Of a stretch of DNA of 64,000 bases, positions 34,003 to 48,100 are shown piece after piece. Made by a program: the position numbers and the translations under genes. Below the pieces are notes generated by a model. The model did no database searches and was not told where the DNA came from. It saw nothing but the letters and a program-made list of their open reading frames with translations. Source of the stretch: Megalonaias nervosa (Eukaryota; Mollusca; Bivalvia; Unionida; Unionidae); NCBI GenBank assembly GCA_016617855.1, contig JAECUM010001715.1, positions 1-64,000 of the forward strand, written 5' to 3'. Position 1 is the first letter of the stretch. Every line of letters starts with the position of its first letter.

Positions 34003-35576
34003 CAAACATAACGTTAGTCTAATAAATTTGGTTATGTAAAATGTATGGCAGTACGAATTATGTTCCAACCTAGAAACTAGCACATTGATGCAACCTATGC
34101 AAGAGACGAATGTATCTATGTAGTATTTTATAGGGGGGTCCAAAACATGCTAATTACAAATAACCCAATAAATAGATAAATTAACACAAGCAATTATTAT
34201 TATCAGGATCTTCAAAGCAGGGGGGTAACGTTTCTACAGTCCCAAGTTTGATCCTGAATGCAAGCACACGATACAGCAAGTTACTGTAAATCCAAGGTTG
34301 GTGACTTCAAATGGGTTCTCTAGATCTCTCTCAGACACGATTACTTTCTTGTATTAGCAGTCCAAGTGTACCAAAGGCTGACAAAAATCATATTTTTCTC
34401 ATAAAGGTTGAGAATGTTATTTTTACATATTGAAAATGAATCATCATCCAGAGCCTGAATAGGCAAATTTAGTGGTTCTGATTATTCCCACATAATTCAT
34501 GGTTATTTCTCTACTCAATACAAACATCTACCACAACATAACTTGCCATAAAAAATACTTTGTTTAAAATAAATAAAAGTAAAATTTATTATATTTTCCC
34601 ACAAGAAATGTTAGTATTAAATGTGCACTCAAGACCTGATCTGGGAAACAAAAAAAATGCACTTGAGTCCTTTGTCTTTGGTTAACATAAAACTCTCTCG
34701 CATGTTGTTTGATGTGAAGTCCTGGCCCAAGATGCATTAAAAGAAAACTAATGTAATGTCCTGTTAACATCTATTTCAAGTTGTAAATTCACTTTAAGAA
34801 AGAATGTAGACCGAATCATCTTAAAGGTGTGTTCATCAATCAGAACGCCTCGTGGCTTTTCAAAACAATTCCATCTTGGAAGTACTTTGAGCATACAAAG
34901 TAGATAATTGGCAGAAAATGGTGCAGAACTTTGACACACACTAAAGTACACTAAGCCAACAATGAACCATGTCAAAAGCATTATGATGTCTTTATGATGT
35001 TATCAGCACAAACACGTTCAAAGAAAGTGATCTAGTGAGTTCATGAAAAAAAACCCCTAAAATTAGGGAATGATTTGACCCTGATGCTTGTAATGAATGC
35101 TATGAGGAGGACATGATATTAATGGGTAAATCAGATACATATGTAATGACAGCTACAGTAGTATTTTGGAGGTGCTTTTTCCAACTTCATTTTCAACAGT
35201 AAAACAACCATTGTCCTCTAAAATTTGTGCTCCAACAAAATGATGAAAAAATGAGCATGCTCTCATTTCAGGATTGCAGAACCATGTTAGTTGTTTTACT
35301 TGTCTCTACATCAGTGAAATACCACCATTTATGTCTTAAAATTCAAGTTCAAATGCATGACATATTTGTCTGTATAAAAGGAGACTAGAAGATGAATCTT
35401 CTTACGTGAACTGGTTTTGCAGATCTGGGTTTATTCTGTCAAAAGGATTTTTATCTAAAAATGTTATGGACTTGTATGTAACGAGAACAGGTATGGGAAA
35501 ATCAATCCTATTATGCCAAATGTAACAGATATAACTAGATATTAAACCCAAGGATGAATAGAAACCTGAAAAAAAA
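33546..35576. other. Intergenic sequence
   Basis: Contains a direct duplication (CAATTCTGAAACYCRGTTTT, 33911-33964) and a CATA tetranucleotide microsatellite (33967-33999). No coding feature is seen. Confidence 0.55.
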
Positions 35577-35815
35577 GCAGCAGCCTTCCCATCTTCACTA
35601 GCCAAGGTTCCGATATGTTAATCCTATCTACACCTTGCTGGTTCAGTCAGACATTTCAGTGCTTGGTCCTAACAACATCTACTGATGTCATGAGTAAGAG
35701 TATGGTGGAGACAATTGCAATTCACAGAGCTAAAGCACTGAAATATCTGATTGCTATGCCAAGGTGTAGATAAGATTAACATATCGAATCCTTGGCTAGC
35801 GAAGATGCAGCCTTC
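35577..35815. repeat. Inverted repeat with about 85-base arms (MITE-like)
   Basis: The left arm (about 35577-35667) and right arm (about 35730-35815) are imperfect inverted copies, both containing CGATATGTTAATCYTATCTA then CACCTTG, around a loop of about 60 bases. No coding content. The outer boundary is approximate. Confidence 0.7.
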
Positions 35816-38800
35816 CAGAAAGCTTAACTTGTGACTTCTTGTCAATGATATTACAATACAGAGAACCAAGTTAAAGCACTGTCTAACAGATCTTGCAATT
35901 GATGCCCAGGGGTTACCAGGATGCTATCTGAGCAACACCATATTCTTCAGTTTCCCTGTGGACTATTGCATGATGTTACAACTTGATTCACATAACAGGC
36001 CAATCATCAATGACTTGATGGCAGGAAAAGGGGAAAATAGAAGTTGACAGAGATGAAAAAAAAAAAAAAAGAATTTAATAAAATGTGTAATTTACTCAAT
36101 TGGTTAAATTGAGTTTTTTAAAGCCCTAATAGGTTATTTTCTGAACAGCATAAAACACAATCTTGCAATACCAGACTTGCTGACAAAGACTAATTCAGGG
36201 TGTGTTCAATTACATGCACTAACATTGTAAATGTGCACTGAATATCTGGAACTTGACTCGATAGCAAAGTTCCTATGGATCAAATACACCATCATAAATC
36301 ATGACCAATGCCTGCTACAAGAGTAATATGCTAATAACTATGGAGAAAATGCTTAAAATAAGGATGCCTTGCTTAATTTGAAGACATAAAAATAAAATCC
36401 CTTACAACTTTTTAGTCAATTTATTTGCATTAAATACACAAATATGCTGCTTATCTACTGCTCTGCTCTGGACAGTTTCAGATTTAAGATCCTTCTCCAG
36501 GCAACTGAATTAAACCTGGGCTACTGATTTTGTCATTCTTCCACCACTAATAGTTAAAACAAGAAAAATCGATAGATATTCTATAGTTCCTTGTACATTT
36601 CTTATTTCTTCAAATGAAATGCAATGTGAAAGCATGATCTTGGTGAATTTTGCAACAAAATGAAGTGAACTGGAGATTCAACAGGCTAAAAATGCATCAA
36701 ACATTACCCTTGTGAGGTCTATATCATGGGACCAAGAGGTTACATTTGTGTACCGTAAAAAATATGCCTCCTACAAACTAAAATTTGAAATCCATGTTAG
36801 AAACTTATGTTTTAGCAAAGTGTCCACAGTAGAATTTCTTTCCTGTTTTATACAAACTGACATTTTCCCTCCCAGAAGAAAGGGTTCAATATATGGTCAC
36901 AGTAAAGTATAACAATGGGTTACTTACAATGCAATTTTAAATACATTTTGTTGTGATAGTACACCTGTAAAAACTCTTAATAAACGATAATTCTTATAAA
37001 CAACAGATTAAAATATCAACAAACGTGAACAAATGTTCATATACATATACAATATACTAGTGTGATATTTGTCATCAACAAATACAATATTTTGGGTCAT
37101 TTCAGTGCATAAACAATTTGACCACGTATTAAGCAACAGTATAAAGTTTTACTTCAAATGTAAAAATACGTCATTCCGAACAAGGAACAATAATCGAAAC
37201 ATGAATTTCAGGTCTGGTGTTCTTGTACATTTATAGAAACATTTTCAAGCAACCTGTAATTCAATGTATCAATTTATCCCAAACTATTAGTCCACTTGCA
37301 TGAGACTGATTTTGATTTATACTTAGTAAATGAGGTTAAATAATCATCATGGACTAGGAATTTAAGAATCTAATCAGTATCAGAAATCCAGCTGAACTTA
37401 AAGATATTTCAAGGAAAAAGACAACCTCTCATGAGATGGCTAAGTGATGGAACAATGTTTCCTGCTAAGGACCAGTAGCTGCTGACAGGAAATAAATTAT
37501 ACAATAATGGCAGATAGGAAAACCAGCTACTAACTGGATATGAGAGACACTAAGAAGCGGACCATTAAGGGAACAAGAAGTAGCTCTAAATAAGATCATT
37601 GTCTCCCACACCCACCACAAAAGGCTGTAGTACTGGGAAACAAAGTTGCTTATGCAAGTCATCTAAGGACAATCATAGGCAATAACTCTTCAAAATCTGA
37701 TCAAATCTTTTTGTCATTTCCAATATGAACCTTCATAGCTAATTTTATGGAAAGCAAAATATTATGAATACTAGTTTTCACAAGCCATTAGAATTCTCTG
37801 TCAGTCATCTGCCAGAACTCTAAAATATGGCCCAAAATCTGCAGATCATTAAAATCACTCAAAATCTTGTTGATAAAAAGCTTTTCAGGAAATTGGGTAA
37901 CACAATAGGTGTATTCCAGAATGTTCACAACTCTGTTAAGTATGGCAAAAGTCTGAGGAATCTGATCTTGGACCGTATTTTAAATATGACGCTTCGAATA
38001 AAATTTGCTTGAAATGAAGCAAAAATTGTGATGATTGGCATAATCATAAGTCTATTGCAAGTCCAGGGCAACAACACCTTGAAATATAAATAATATGTTC
38101 TAATTATGATACAGAGAAGTCCTTGCAGATATAAAACTTCAAAGCAAATATGGTTAAATTAAAATGAAACATGGATGCTTGGGTGTTCACAATTTCACGC
38201 ATGGACAGATTCAAGTTCATGCACCAATTCCATGTCCCACTGCCTTAGCAGCAGGGGACAAAACACGAAGTACTTTTTGTTTACCAGTAGTCTGATTCAA
38301 AAGAAAATCAATTACAAAGATTCAATCTTGTGTAAGATAATGGTCTTGTGTATATGCCTCTTAATAAATGAATTGTGATTAAATATGAATGTTATCATGG
38401 CATAATTTATATATATACAACGACATCATGATTTTCTACACTTAATGAAAACTTTATCAATTTTTGTACAAATGAGATCAGTCACACACATTTTAAAAAA
38501 AGGATGTCTTGAATGGATTTGTGATTTATGAATTATTAATGATTCAAGGAAATAACGCTGACAATAAGATATATGTTAAACATGCTAACAAATAATATCA
38601 ATATGTACTATTTGTACTGCATATATGTTGTCAAGTCTTATTATGAACTCATCCCTATTATTATAACAATGACGGAACATATTTAGTGTTTGTTATCAAA
38701 TTTGTGTTCATTTACAAAACTATTTTTTTCTGTCAACAAAACCAGCATTCATTGTACAGCTGCTCAAGAGATGGCTATGTTCTATTAGAATCCAAGAAAA

Positions 38801-39360
38801 GAATGAATCCATGATTACATAGCTTACCTCTAACATATCTTAGTTATCTCCAGTTGCAAAAGTAAACATTAATTATCATGCAGAAAATAAATTCAGCCTA
38901 AAGTGATCGTGACCTACAAAATGTTAGCCTCCTATGACTGGGCACAAAATACATAAAACAACACAAAGAACATTCTTTTCTAAAGGGTCACAGTCTGACA
39001 GATACTATAAAGTGTTGATAAAAACCAAAGATTAATGGGAGGGGGGTTTGTTTCAAATCAATGCTCATAAAATCTGCTTCAAAAGCTATTTTAAGCATCC
39101 ATCATTAGATGCCAAGAGTGACAACTAGTACAATTACTAATGGAAGCATAGTTCATGCATTAGTAATTAACTTGATAAGCTACTAGCAAAAGTCTCACAT
39201 GGAATGCATACAGTTCAATCTTCAAATACCCACTAATCTACTTGCACAATACAGTTAACCTGTTGAGAGTAAATTATCTCAATATACCATGTATATATGC
39301 AAAGTTTACCAATGAACAAAAAATATTTATTCCTACTTTCAACTAGTATACTGGTCAGAA
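35816..39360. other. Intergenic sequence without recognised feature
   Basis: AT-rich. Short open frames on both strands show no motif. Part of this could be a long 3' UTR of the minus-strand PHF13-like gene, but no signal decides it. Confidence 0.45.
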
Positions 39361-40165
39361 TGGGCCTGTGTTGGCTAGGATGTATATAGCATGCCAAAAT
39401 CTATATCGGTGTGAGCTAAACACAAATAACCTTGTAAAGCATAAAATATAAGGCACAGTGACATTTGGTTGCAAGGTAACACCAATATGTAAATTTTCTT
39501 GATTCTAACATTAACAGCACCCAAAAAATTAACTCAAAGCATTAAAAATATAATTCATTGAGACCTCCTTTTGCAAAAAGATGTATTGACTCACAAAGTT
39601 TGGGGATTCTGGGAAGAATAGTATGCATACAGCATGCCAAAATGGCTGATGGTCGCAAGCCAAATGCAAAACCTAATTAAAGCCAGTAACAGGTGAAATA
39701 CAGGTCATGGTTAACTTCTCTGTTGTAATAGTACAGTAAGAACAGATAGGAACATGAACATAAAACTAAGACAATTAAACATTCCCCATCAGCATGGCCA
39801 TAATGACCAACTTCTGCAATGAGGGATGGCATTCATTTTAGGCCTCACCACTGTATCAATGACTTTGCATATTTGCCTCTAGAAGGTTCCCTCTATGACA
39901 CCCATAGGGGTACATACAAAAGACTAAAGAAAATAAGATAAAAGATCGTTACTGTAGATTAAAGACTGAATCGAGTGCACACCCAAGCTTATTTGCTGAA
40001 TAGTGTGCTCACTGCATAAGAGGCATTTCTAGAATCAGGGATAGGATGTATACAGCATGCAAAAGACCTATAAGGTCAGCAAAATCAAATGTAGGTCACA
40101 GTGACAAGGAGCCTATGTGGTCATAAACTAAATGCAAAAACTTAACAAAGAATGTACAATAAAGT
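39361..40165 (+). repeat. Three diverged dispersed repeats around AGCATGCCAAAA
   Basis: Related blocks at about 39375-39480, 39610-39700 and 40040-40145 share GGATGTATACAGCATGCCAA, then a GGTC(A/G)... and AAATGCAAAACCT-like trailer. Spacing is irregular (about 240 and 425 bases). Confidence 0.5.
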
Positions 40166-41963
40166 ACATGTATATACATGTACGAACTTAGCCCCAGGAG
40201 GTAGGAGTTGTGAAACTCACTCCAAACTGTCATCTAGGATTAGGTCCTAGCAAGAATGTGTAGAAGCCAATGCTTGGGGCATTAAAACAGCCGACTTCCA
40301 TTTCACACAGACCAACTGAAAATATTTAGGAGTAATTTTTGTTGTACAATGAAAACTGGTGAGTTTTCGTCAAAAGACTGAACAGTTGAAACAAAAACTT
40401 TTGCTGAAATTACAAGTGTTGTATCAAAAAATATAAATTTTCCATTTAAAAAATATCAACACATTGTCTTTAGTTGTACAGTTTTAGAAGTCTGGACTTA
40501 GACTTTATATAGGTGATACATGGGTGTTATAAGACCTGATGGAAATGGGTTATCCAAAATGTGGCAATAATTTCATACTAATAACTTACATGACAAAGTA
40601 TTATCTGTAAATAAAATACAGAGTTAGACCATTGAATATCACAGGATACAGCAAGCACTATTTTATGGCACAACTTGTTTTTTATTTATTAAATTATATC
40701 TATACATCTTCCTAATAGAAATAGGCAGATCTATAATCTAACCTATAAAAATGCACCATCAACTAGCCTTCACTTAAGCTAGAATCCATCATCACAAGCA
40801 AAAAGAGCTACAATCGGCGGCACTCCTTTATCACCCACAGCTGCATGTGAGGATATAGCCTTGTTTATCACCAGTAACCATAATAAAACTACATCATCAA
40901 CAACAAAATGTAACAAACTTAACCGATCAGCAAATGTGCCCACTTTATCGGTCAATAAGTTACTGTGTTTGAAAGAGAACTTCTGATTGGCTCATTCAGG
41001 CAGTGTTCAAGGTCATGCTGGGTCACAATGGCAAGAAAATTTCAATTACATTCACAGTTATTTGATAAGATCTGTTCCAGCAAACATACATGGGACCTAG
41101 GGAAGGTAATTTCAGTGTGGAGTAGTCACCAAAAGATGCAATTTAGAATTCAGTAACATCTTCATATGAACTGAGTAATTCAAGTACCCTGGCACATATT
41201 CTTAGAAAACTACCTTCTCTGGGCATCATGAATGTTTAAATGGAACAGCCAAAGCAGGTTTATGCCGCACAGGCACTTGAGTGATAAAGTCGCAAAGTGG
41301 ACTGTCACCATGGCTTGTAATGATGGCTTGAGTCCAAATAACAACAAAGTACAAGTTGTAGAGAACACTAATAGGAATATTTGGACACGATATCTTGAGC
41401 ACAAGAATTTAAAAATATGGATTTTGTCTCACCTGCATACAACCCTACATGCATGAAACTAATTACAGTGCATCTACCCATCAATAACATGCTTCCACCT
41501 GTAAACAGCATAAACCCAGATCAGAGTTGATATTTGTCACTAGAAACCCGGTGAACAAAACAGCACAGACACTGACCAGTCAACAAGTTACATGCAAGCC
41601 AATCTACATCTACACTGTTTACAGCTGAAAACATGTTAACACGAGCAAAAACCCTATAAATGAAAAACAAAAATCCACACAAAATCTTTACACTGCTGAC
41701 AATAACTATGATGCCATTGCTTAAAAAAAAAAGGTACTTATGTCTTGCTATATAGTGAGCAAGTGAGAAAAAAATGTCGACTGGAATGTTATATTCTGTT
41801 TCAGCACAAATGATTCATAAACTATACCTGGATTTTTAAAGAAATAATTACATACATGCATAAATGAAAAGGGACATAGCACACAACCATTCATTCCAAT
41901 GCACTTCCAGCTCAAAAAGGTCCTGAGTCAAGAGGAAATATTTGAAGAACACTGCACCAATAA
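40166..41963. other. Sequence downstream of the PHF13-like stop codon
   Basis: AT-rich with no coding feature supported. It may hold the 3' UTR of the minus-strand PHF13-like gene; a definite polyadenylation site could not be chosen. Confidence 0.45.
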
Positions 41964-42187
41964 CTAAATTGTTATCCGTTTGTTCTCAATTCTTTGTCGA
42001 TTGGACTTGCGTGTGGTCAGTTTGCTGTCTTTACAATGCTGGCAAACATAAACTTCCGGAATATTGGTTTTGCGGATTTTTGCACAGGACAAATGGATCC
42101 AAGTATTGCATTCATTACATTCTATCATGGGTCTTCCAGCATATGGCTTCAGGCAATGACATGTGATAAGGTCCCAGGAATCATCAT
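41964..42187 (-). CDS. PHF13: PHF13-like exon 5 (PHD finger)
   Basis: The acceptor is ccttttcag. It encodes [20 protein letters not shown], the paired CNEC, WIHLSC and CQHC ligands, and a basic tail ([14 protein letters not shown]) before TAG at 41966-41964. The C4HC3 ligand set is complete. Confidence 0.96.
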
Positions 42188-45100
42188 CTGAAAAGGAAAA
42201 AGCAAATTATTCAATTCAAAACCTAAAATTATTTTATTTTAAGACCGAAAGAAAAGAAATCTGAAAAGTATAACTACTAGAAATATGCAGACATATGAAC
42301 TTCCACAAGTCTGAAAAAACTTTAAAAAATGAAATCCTACAGATTTCTTAGTAAGTCAAAAAGAAAATTACTAATAAGATTTTAGTCATTTTTAACAAAC
42401 ACACACACACACACTGGTCCCTTGCTTTTACTTTAATAAAGCTTACAATGACAACTTTCTTGGTTATAATGTATCAGACCCTTGTCTGCATACACCTGTA
42501 TAAAGAACAATTTTTTAGCATTAAAACCTTTTTTATCTGTCTCTTGTTAATGGCCCTAAAATCACGTCATTATTGAAAGAACTATTTTAGTTTGTACTGG
42601 TCTCAATGTCATAAATGCACTGAGACCTTTAATCTACAACATTTCACATAACACTGTATAAAGTTAAGACAAGAAATCTTAGACAACATGGTAAACACTG
42701 AGTAAAAAAAAACAACAACAATCCTACATAAGTTACATGAACAGCTCAATGCATGATGTACAGTCAGAATGTCCTATTCTGTCCATTGTCAGCTATGGAG
42801 GCTTTCTATATGCATCTGACCATAATGACTGATTTCCACTAGTACAGTACTTCTTCATTATATACTGAGAGGCTGAGTATAATGACTTATATTAAGTCTG
42901 CCTGATAATGAAGTACACCAGACATAAAATTACTACCACCTAAAAAAAATGGGATTCATGACAATGAAGGCCTTACAGTGAGGAAGTGATGTATACAGAA
43001 CCATATGATGAATCATCCTTGACCGCTCATGGCTCATTGTGCACAATAATGAGCGAACAGAAAAAAGTAAAACAAGAAAAAAATATACAAACAAACCTCC
43101 TTTATCAAACTTATTCGTTTGTGAAGCTTTCAGTAGAACAATTAACACATGGTGTAATATGAAACAATTTTAAGACTGACTTTAATCTAGAGTGCGGATA
43201 AAAGACACCAACAGGTATCCGGGTACTTGTGTACCCTCCCAATGATAATAACCAGGGTTATAAAATGAGCCACAGGGTACTGTATATAAATTTTCTGACA
43301 GTGCTAACAAGGGAGCACTCACTTTGTTGTCAAGCTGACAGTCTTTACGCCGCATTGGCCAGTGAATACGTGTACTTTTTCAGTGCCAAGCATACGTCTG
43401 CCTCTTCCAGTAAATAACTGACCGTAATCTCCTAGTTTGTTCTTCCATTCGACAACTCTTTGATTGAGCCGCAAGTCTGGTACAGTGGCAAGAATCAGAG
43501 GGCAGTTATTTGGATCTTACTGCATAAGTGACATGTGTTCAGTTGCAACCTTTAATAGATATCACGAATTGTATAATCAGAGTGTTACTTAGAAAGTCTA
43601 AGCCAATCTCTAGATAAGCATCTTTTTTCCAAAATATATATTTTCAAGTCCAAAGATCAATCATTCCAATTGCAGTGTTGTACCTCGACTTAACTGTCCG
43701 GTACTGTTCTGTACCGCTTTTGACCACTGATATATGGGGATTTGTCAAATTTAGAAAGAAAGTGTCAGTTTCTGATAGGCAAGCATTTCTGATGCTTGAC
43801 CAAAGTACAGCAATAATTCTATTGGACATCAGTGTGATACCAAATATAGGTATGATGTGACTGAACCTGCCAATACAAATGTTCCAATATTCACTTCATT
43901 ATACTGATATAATATGATAAAAAATATTCTTATGAAATTCTATTATTTATATGTAACTAATATTAGCAACCTTTTCCTGCTTGACACACTATCCAACTGA
44001 CACTAGAGAATTCTGAATAATGAGAATGCAACATTACATAATGGTGAATCTTCTGTTGTGCATTTCTTCGTCTTTACATTTTTAGAACTTACCTTTCACA
44101 TAGCCAATACTGCATTGATATACCATTTAACCCTATATAAACATACATTGCCTTTTATCTTGACGAACTACACCAGGTAAGCACAACTTATGGCCCACAT
44201 TTTATCCGTTTATTTGTATCATAGGGTATAACTTTCAAAATCACTTATTCTACCCATGCCCTGGATGAACTTGTACATGGCTGTGCTTGCAAGGATTTAT
44301 TACCCGTAAGTTTTTTGCAATTTTTTCATCATTACTTTTAGAATTATACTTTTAATTGGTACTATAGTGTCTACTGTAGAACTGAAAAAAGTGGGTAGGG
44401 TAGGGGCAAATTCTTCCCTCCATCTCTAAAGAGGGAAGGGAGGGAAACTTCTGAATTTATTGGGATTTAAGTAATACATGTAAAGCTTGAAAATATTATG
44501 CACAATTTTTACACATTTAGTTGATTTTTTAGGTGTGATGTTTTGGGATATAAGCACAAACCCGCTTCCTACAAAGACCATGATACTTACAAGCAGATCT
44601 CTGCTGGACATACGTCTATGTTGATGAGCAAGGACTTTCCACACGTTCTGAAAGCATTCATAATGAAACTGACATGTACAGTGTTGCTATGTTTCTACAC
44701 CTCAGAACCTACCAGAATCCTGCAAATCCCCAGTGCCCTCATCTCGACTGCTTGTGGATAAAGTTGACATGGTGGTATCTGAGGAGTAGCTGTCTGCAAT
44801 GCTGCCACTGCTTCCCAGCGGGCTGGTGTTGTTCTGAGCTCTCAACTCCTGTAGTTATACACAGAAGTTATATGCAGAGATTAATTCTATTATTTATACA
44901 AGCTAGTAACTGTCCTAAACTATTTGACTCCTGCTAGACAGAAACAGAGGGTGTTCTCACCTATCCCCATCTACCTCAAAATCCCACCCATCAGCCTCTC
45001 TCCTATTACTAATAGACCCCATTAAAACTTGTTTTCATATACATGTATTTAAGTGTGATGCATGTCAAATATCAAGCAAGTGTGCTTTTGACTGTTTCAA

Positions 45101-48100
45101 GTACCCAAAAATAACTTCCTGAATTTTATCATCAGCAGTCTGTTCTCTGACCCAAAAAATGACTCTTCATATGAAAAAGTGCCCATATTAGGCCAAATTA
45201 AAAAATGTGAGGTCCTGAATATTTTGGAAAAACTTAGGGTGGGTAGGTCAGTAGAAACAACTGGGGAGGGGGGGAGGATCCAGAGATTTAAAATGAAACA
45301 TGAACCAGAAAATAAGTGTCATTCACATCCTAAATTTAACTTTGATCATAGTTATATCCCTTTGTTAATTCTTTCCTTATTTTTTCGAAAGCCATTCCCC
45401 CAAATTTTGAGTTGGCAGGAAAAATATGGTCAGTGGGGTAATAGGAACCACACAGTTTTACCTGGCCTTTTAAAAGATGCAGTTCTTGCCCATCTCTCTG
45501 CCAAATTTCCAAAGTTTTTAAAATTGGTTCTATAATTTACTTTATAACAAAATCTTTGATAAACGTTGAATTGGACCTAATAAAAAGAACTATTAATATA
45601 GAAATAAAACAAGAAAAGTACTGGAACATAAAAACAAACTTTGACACAGTCAGGCTCACTCAATGTTATTAAGGAACATTTTATTACTTCAGTTTATGGT
45701 TAAGCATGAACCACTTTTAAAAAAATGAGAAAATGTGAGAGACAAATGTGAAATTTATAAATAATCACAATTGTGAGAACTGACCTCCTGCTTCGGAGGC
45801 TCATACTGTGTATAGTCCAGGACCCATGAACAGAAGGCATAGAAGTCCTTTTTGGTTCTCCCTTTCTTAGGTGAAGAACCATCGACCTGAAAAAGATATC
45901 AAAACAAACTAAACATCCTGTCATCAAAATGGAGACAGGCCCAACAACTCAATAGCAGTACATTCGTTAATAATGTAGGGGGTAATGGGGAGGGGGGTAA
46001 ACTAATTTTATTTATGCAATACTTATTTTTCATTGCAGTGCAGCATTTACATTTTCATGCTGAAAAATCTTATCTGTTCAATGTGAATAAATCCTCATAC
46101 AAAGTGGAGAATTGACAACAGCCCATTCATCCACCTTACATGATCATGTGCAGAACAGTCATTTTTTTCACAGACATTACACAAGAACATTGGTGGGGGG
46201 GTGGGGGTAGAATAGCAATCACTAAGTATTGCTTAATTAAGATTAGTTTCACCTACCCCCCCTTTAATAGCAATATCTTACCTGTCACTGTTGCATAGCT
46301 GAATATATCAGTTAGGTGGGCTGACTGATACATTAAACTGATCAAAAACAGAAAATTGAATGTACTCGCGTTCTGAGGGAGAGAACCACTTTCCAAATTG
46401 TTGGTGTCCCTCTGGACCACATGTTGTGTCCCCGTATAAAATGCCTGCGCTTTATTGTGCTAATGATTGAAGAAAGAAGGAAAATGTAGGATGCATCTTT
46501 CTTAACATTCTCCAAGGAGGAGTGAGTTTGATAGGCCTATGAGGCCGCTCGAACCTCATGGTCTTTTAGTTTTAAAAAAGAGCAGTATCTATTGGTAATG
46601 AACTGGCAAGCTCTTCTGAGTGTGGTGACAATCCACCAGGAGACAGTGGAGGCCAAAACATCAAAAGGAGCCCTTAAGAGAAATGAAAAAACACCTCCTA
46701 CCCTTTCTTTTCACTTTCAAGGCATTTAGATAGAAATGCTGAGGCCAAACTCGGTATACCTAATGATAATCTTGATCATTTCCAGAACAGATCTGACTGA
46801 ACCAGGGGATCTCAATACGTGATGGAGCCACCAAAGGTTAACTGATTTTTGGCTGACAATGGAGAAATGGAATCATAATTGCCATTAAACTGGAGACAGT
46901 CCAGAGGCACCCACAGAATTATTTTTTCGGTGGTGGTGGTGGGGGGCAAACTTGTAGTGGTCAGCTATTAAGTTTTATGTATGCAAGTGCTCCTCCTTGC
47001 CCCTATGTGCAGGTGCAGGAGACAGCTACTGTGAACAAATAATGCATTACTTACACTGCATCTTCTCACAGTCACCAAAACGAGTATTAAAAAAAAAGTC
47101 TCGAGTGTGAGGTCTTGAAAGGAAGCCTCACTCAATGGTTTATAGGAGGTTTTGTCCTTCTTTCCTAAAATGTGGCAAACTCAGAGGGTGATGTTCTCTG
47201 AGGTGGCACAGTAAAGGTTCCAAACCTCCATGCAAAGCGAAGTGACATGTTTGCCTGCCTCTCTAAAATTAGAGACATCCTACAACAGATGTGTCATCTG
47301 AGGAGACCATGACATATCAATCCACTTAGTCCATCTAGCGATGCTGCTTTAATTGCTAGGTTGCTGATGTGGATGGACAATTCAGATCCAAACACACTAA
47401 GAATTATGCCCTCTGGCTCTAAATGAGCACCCCAAAAGGTATCTCATGTCGGTGAACAGATAGGAATGGGAGTCAGGTGCATTGACAAGGACCACCAGTC
47501 ACAAATCATCTGCAAGTTCAAACAGTAATGAAACACTGGTTCTCAAGTGATCAGTGCTAATGCGTGGTTTCCACCTTGGAAGAAGGAGGAACTGTTGAGG
47601 TCGCATATTTAGACATCTTACATGTTGGGGAACCAAGTCAACACCAGTGTTCAAGAATCCCAATAGAGACAGGTAAAGATGAACAGACAAAGCCTTAGGG
47701 GCCATCCATTTAGTAGGTACGCAAAAATCTGGCAAAGCTTGACTCCTCCCTGCACACATGCATACTTTTTTACACCCCCCACCTGCGTACGTATGCTTGA
47801 CGTACCCCCCCCAATTCTACAGAACGGCCTATATTTAATCCACACAAAAACGACCAAGGATTAATAATATTAATGTGTTTAATAAAACAGATAGTCCACA
47901 GACGTTGAATGTCTGGCTGCATCAAAGAATTAAGCTGCATAATTTTAAAAAGGTTTCACACACACCCGGTTCCTATGCATACATACATTATCAGTAGACC
48001 CCCCCCATACGCAAGCGTATGCTTTTGGGTTAAACCCCCCTCCATGCGTACGTACTAAATGGATGGCCCCTAAATAGTGCCAGATTTAAATCTATCTGAT

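Noticed and set aside
45179..45535. 118-codon plus-strand open frame in a PHF13-like intron
   Set aside because: No domain, no splice partner and no composition typical of coding; opposite strand to the host gene. Likely chance.
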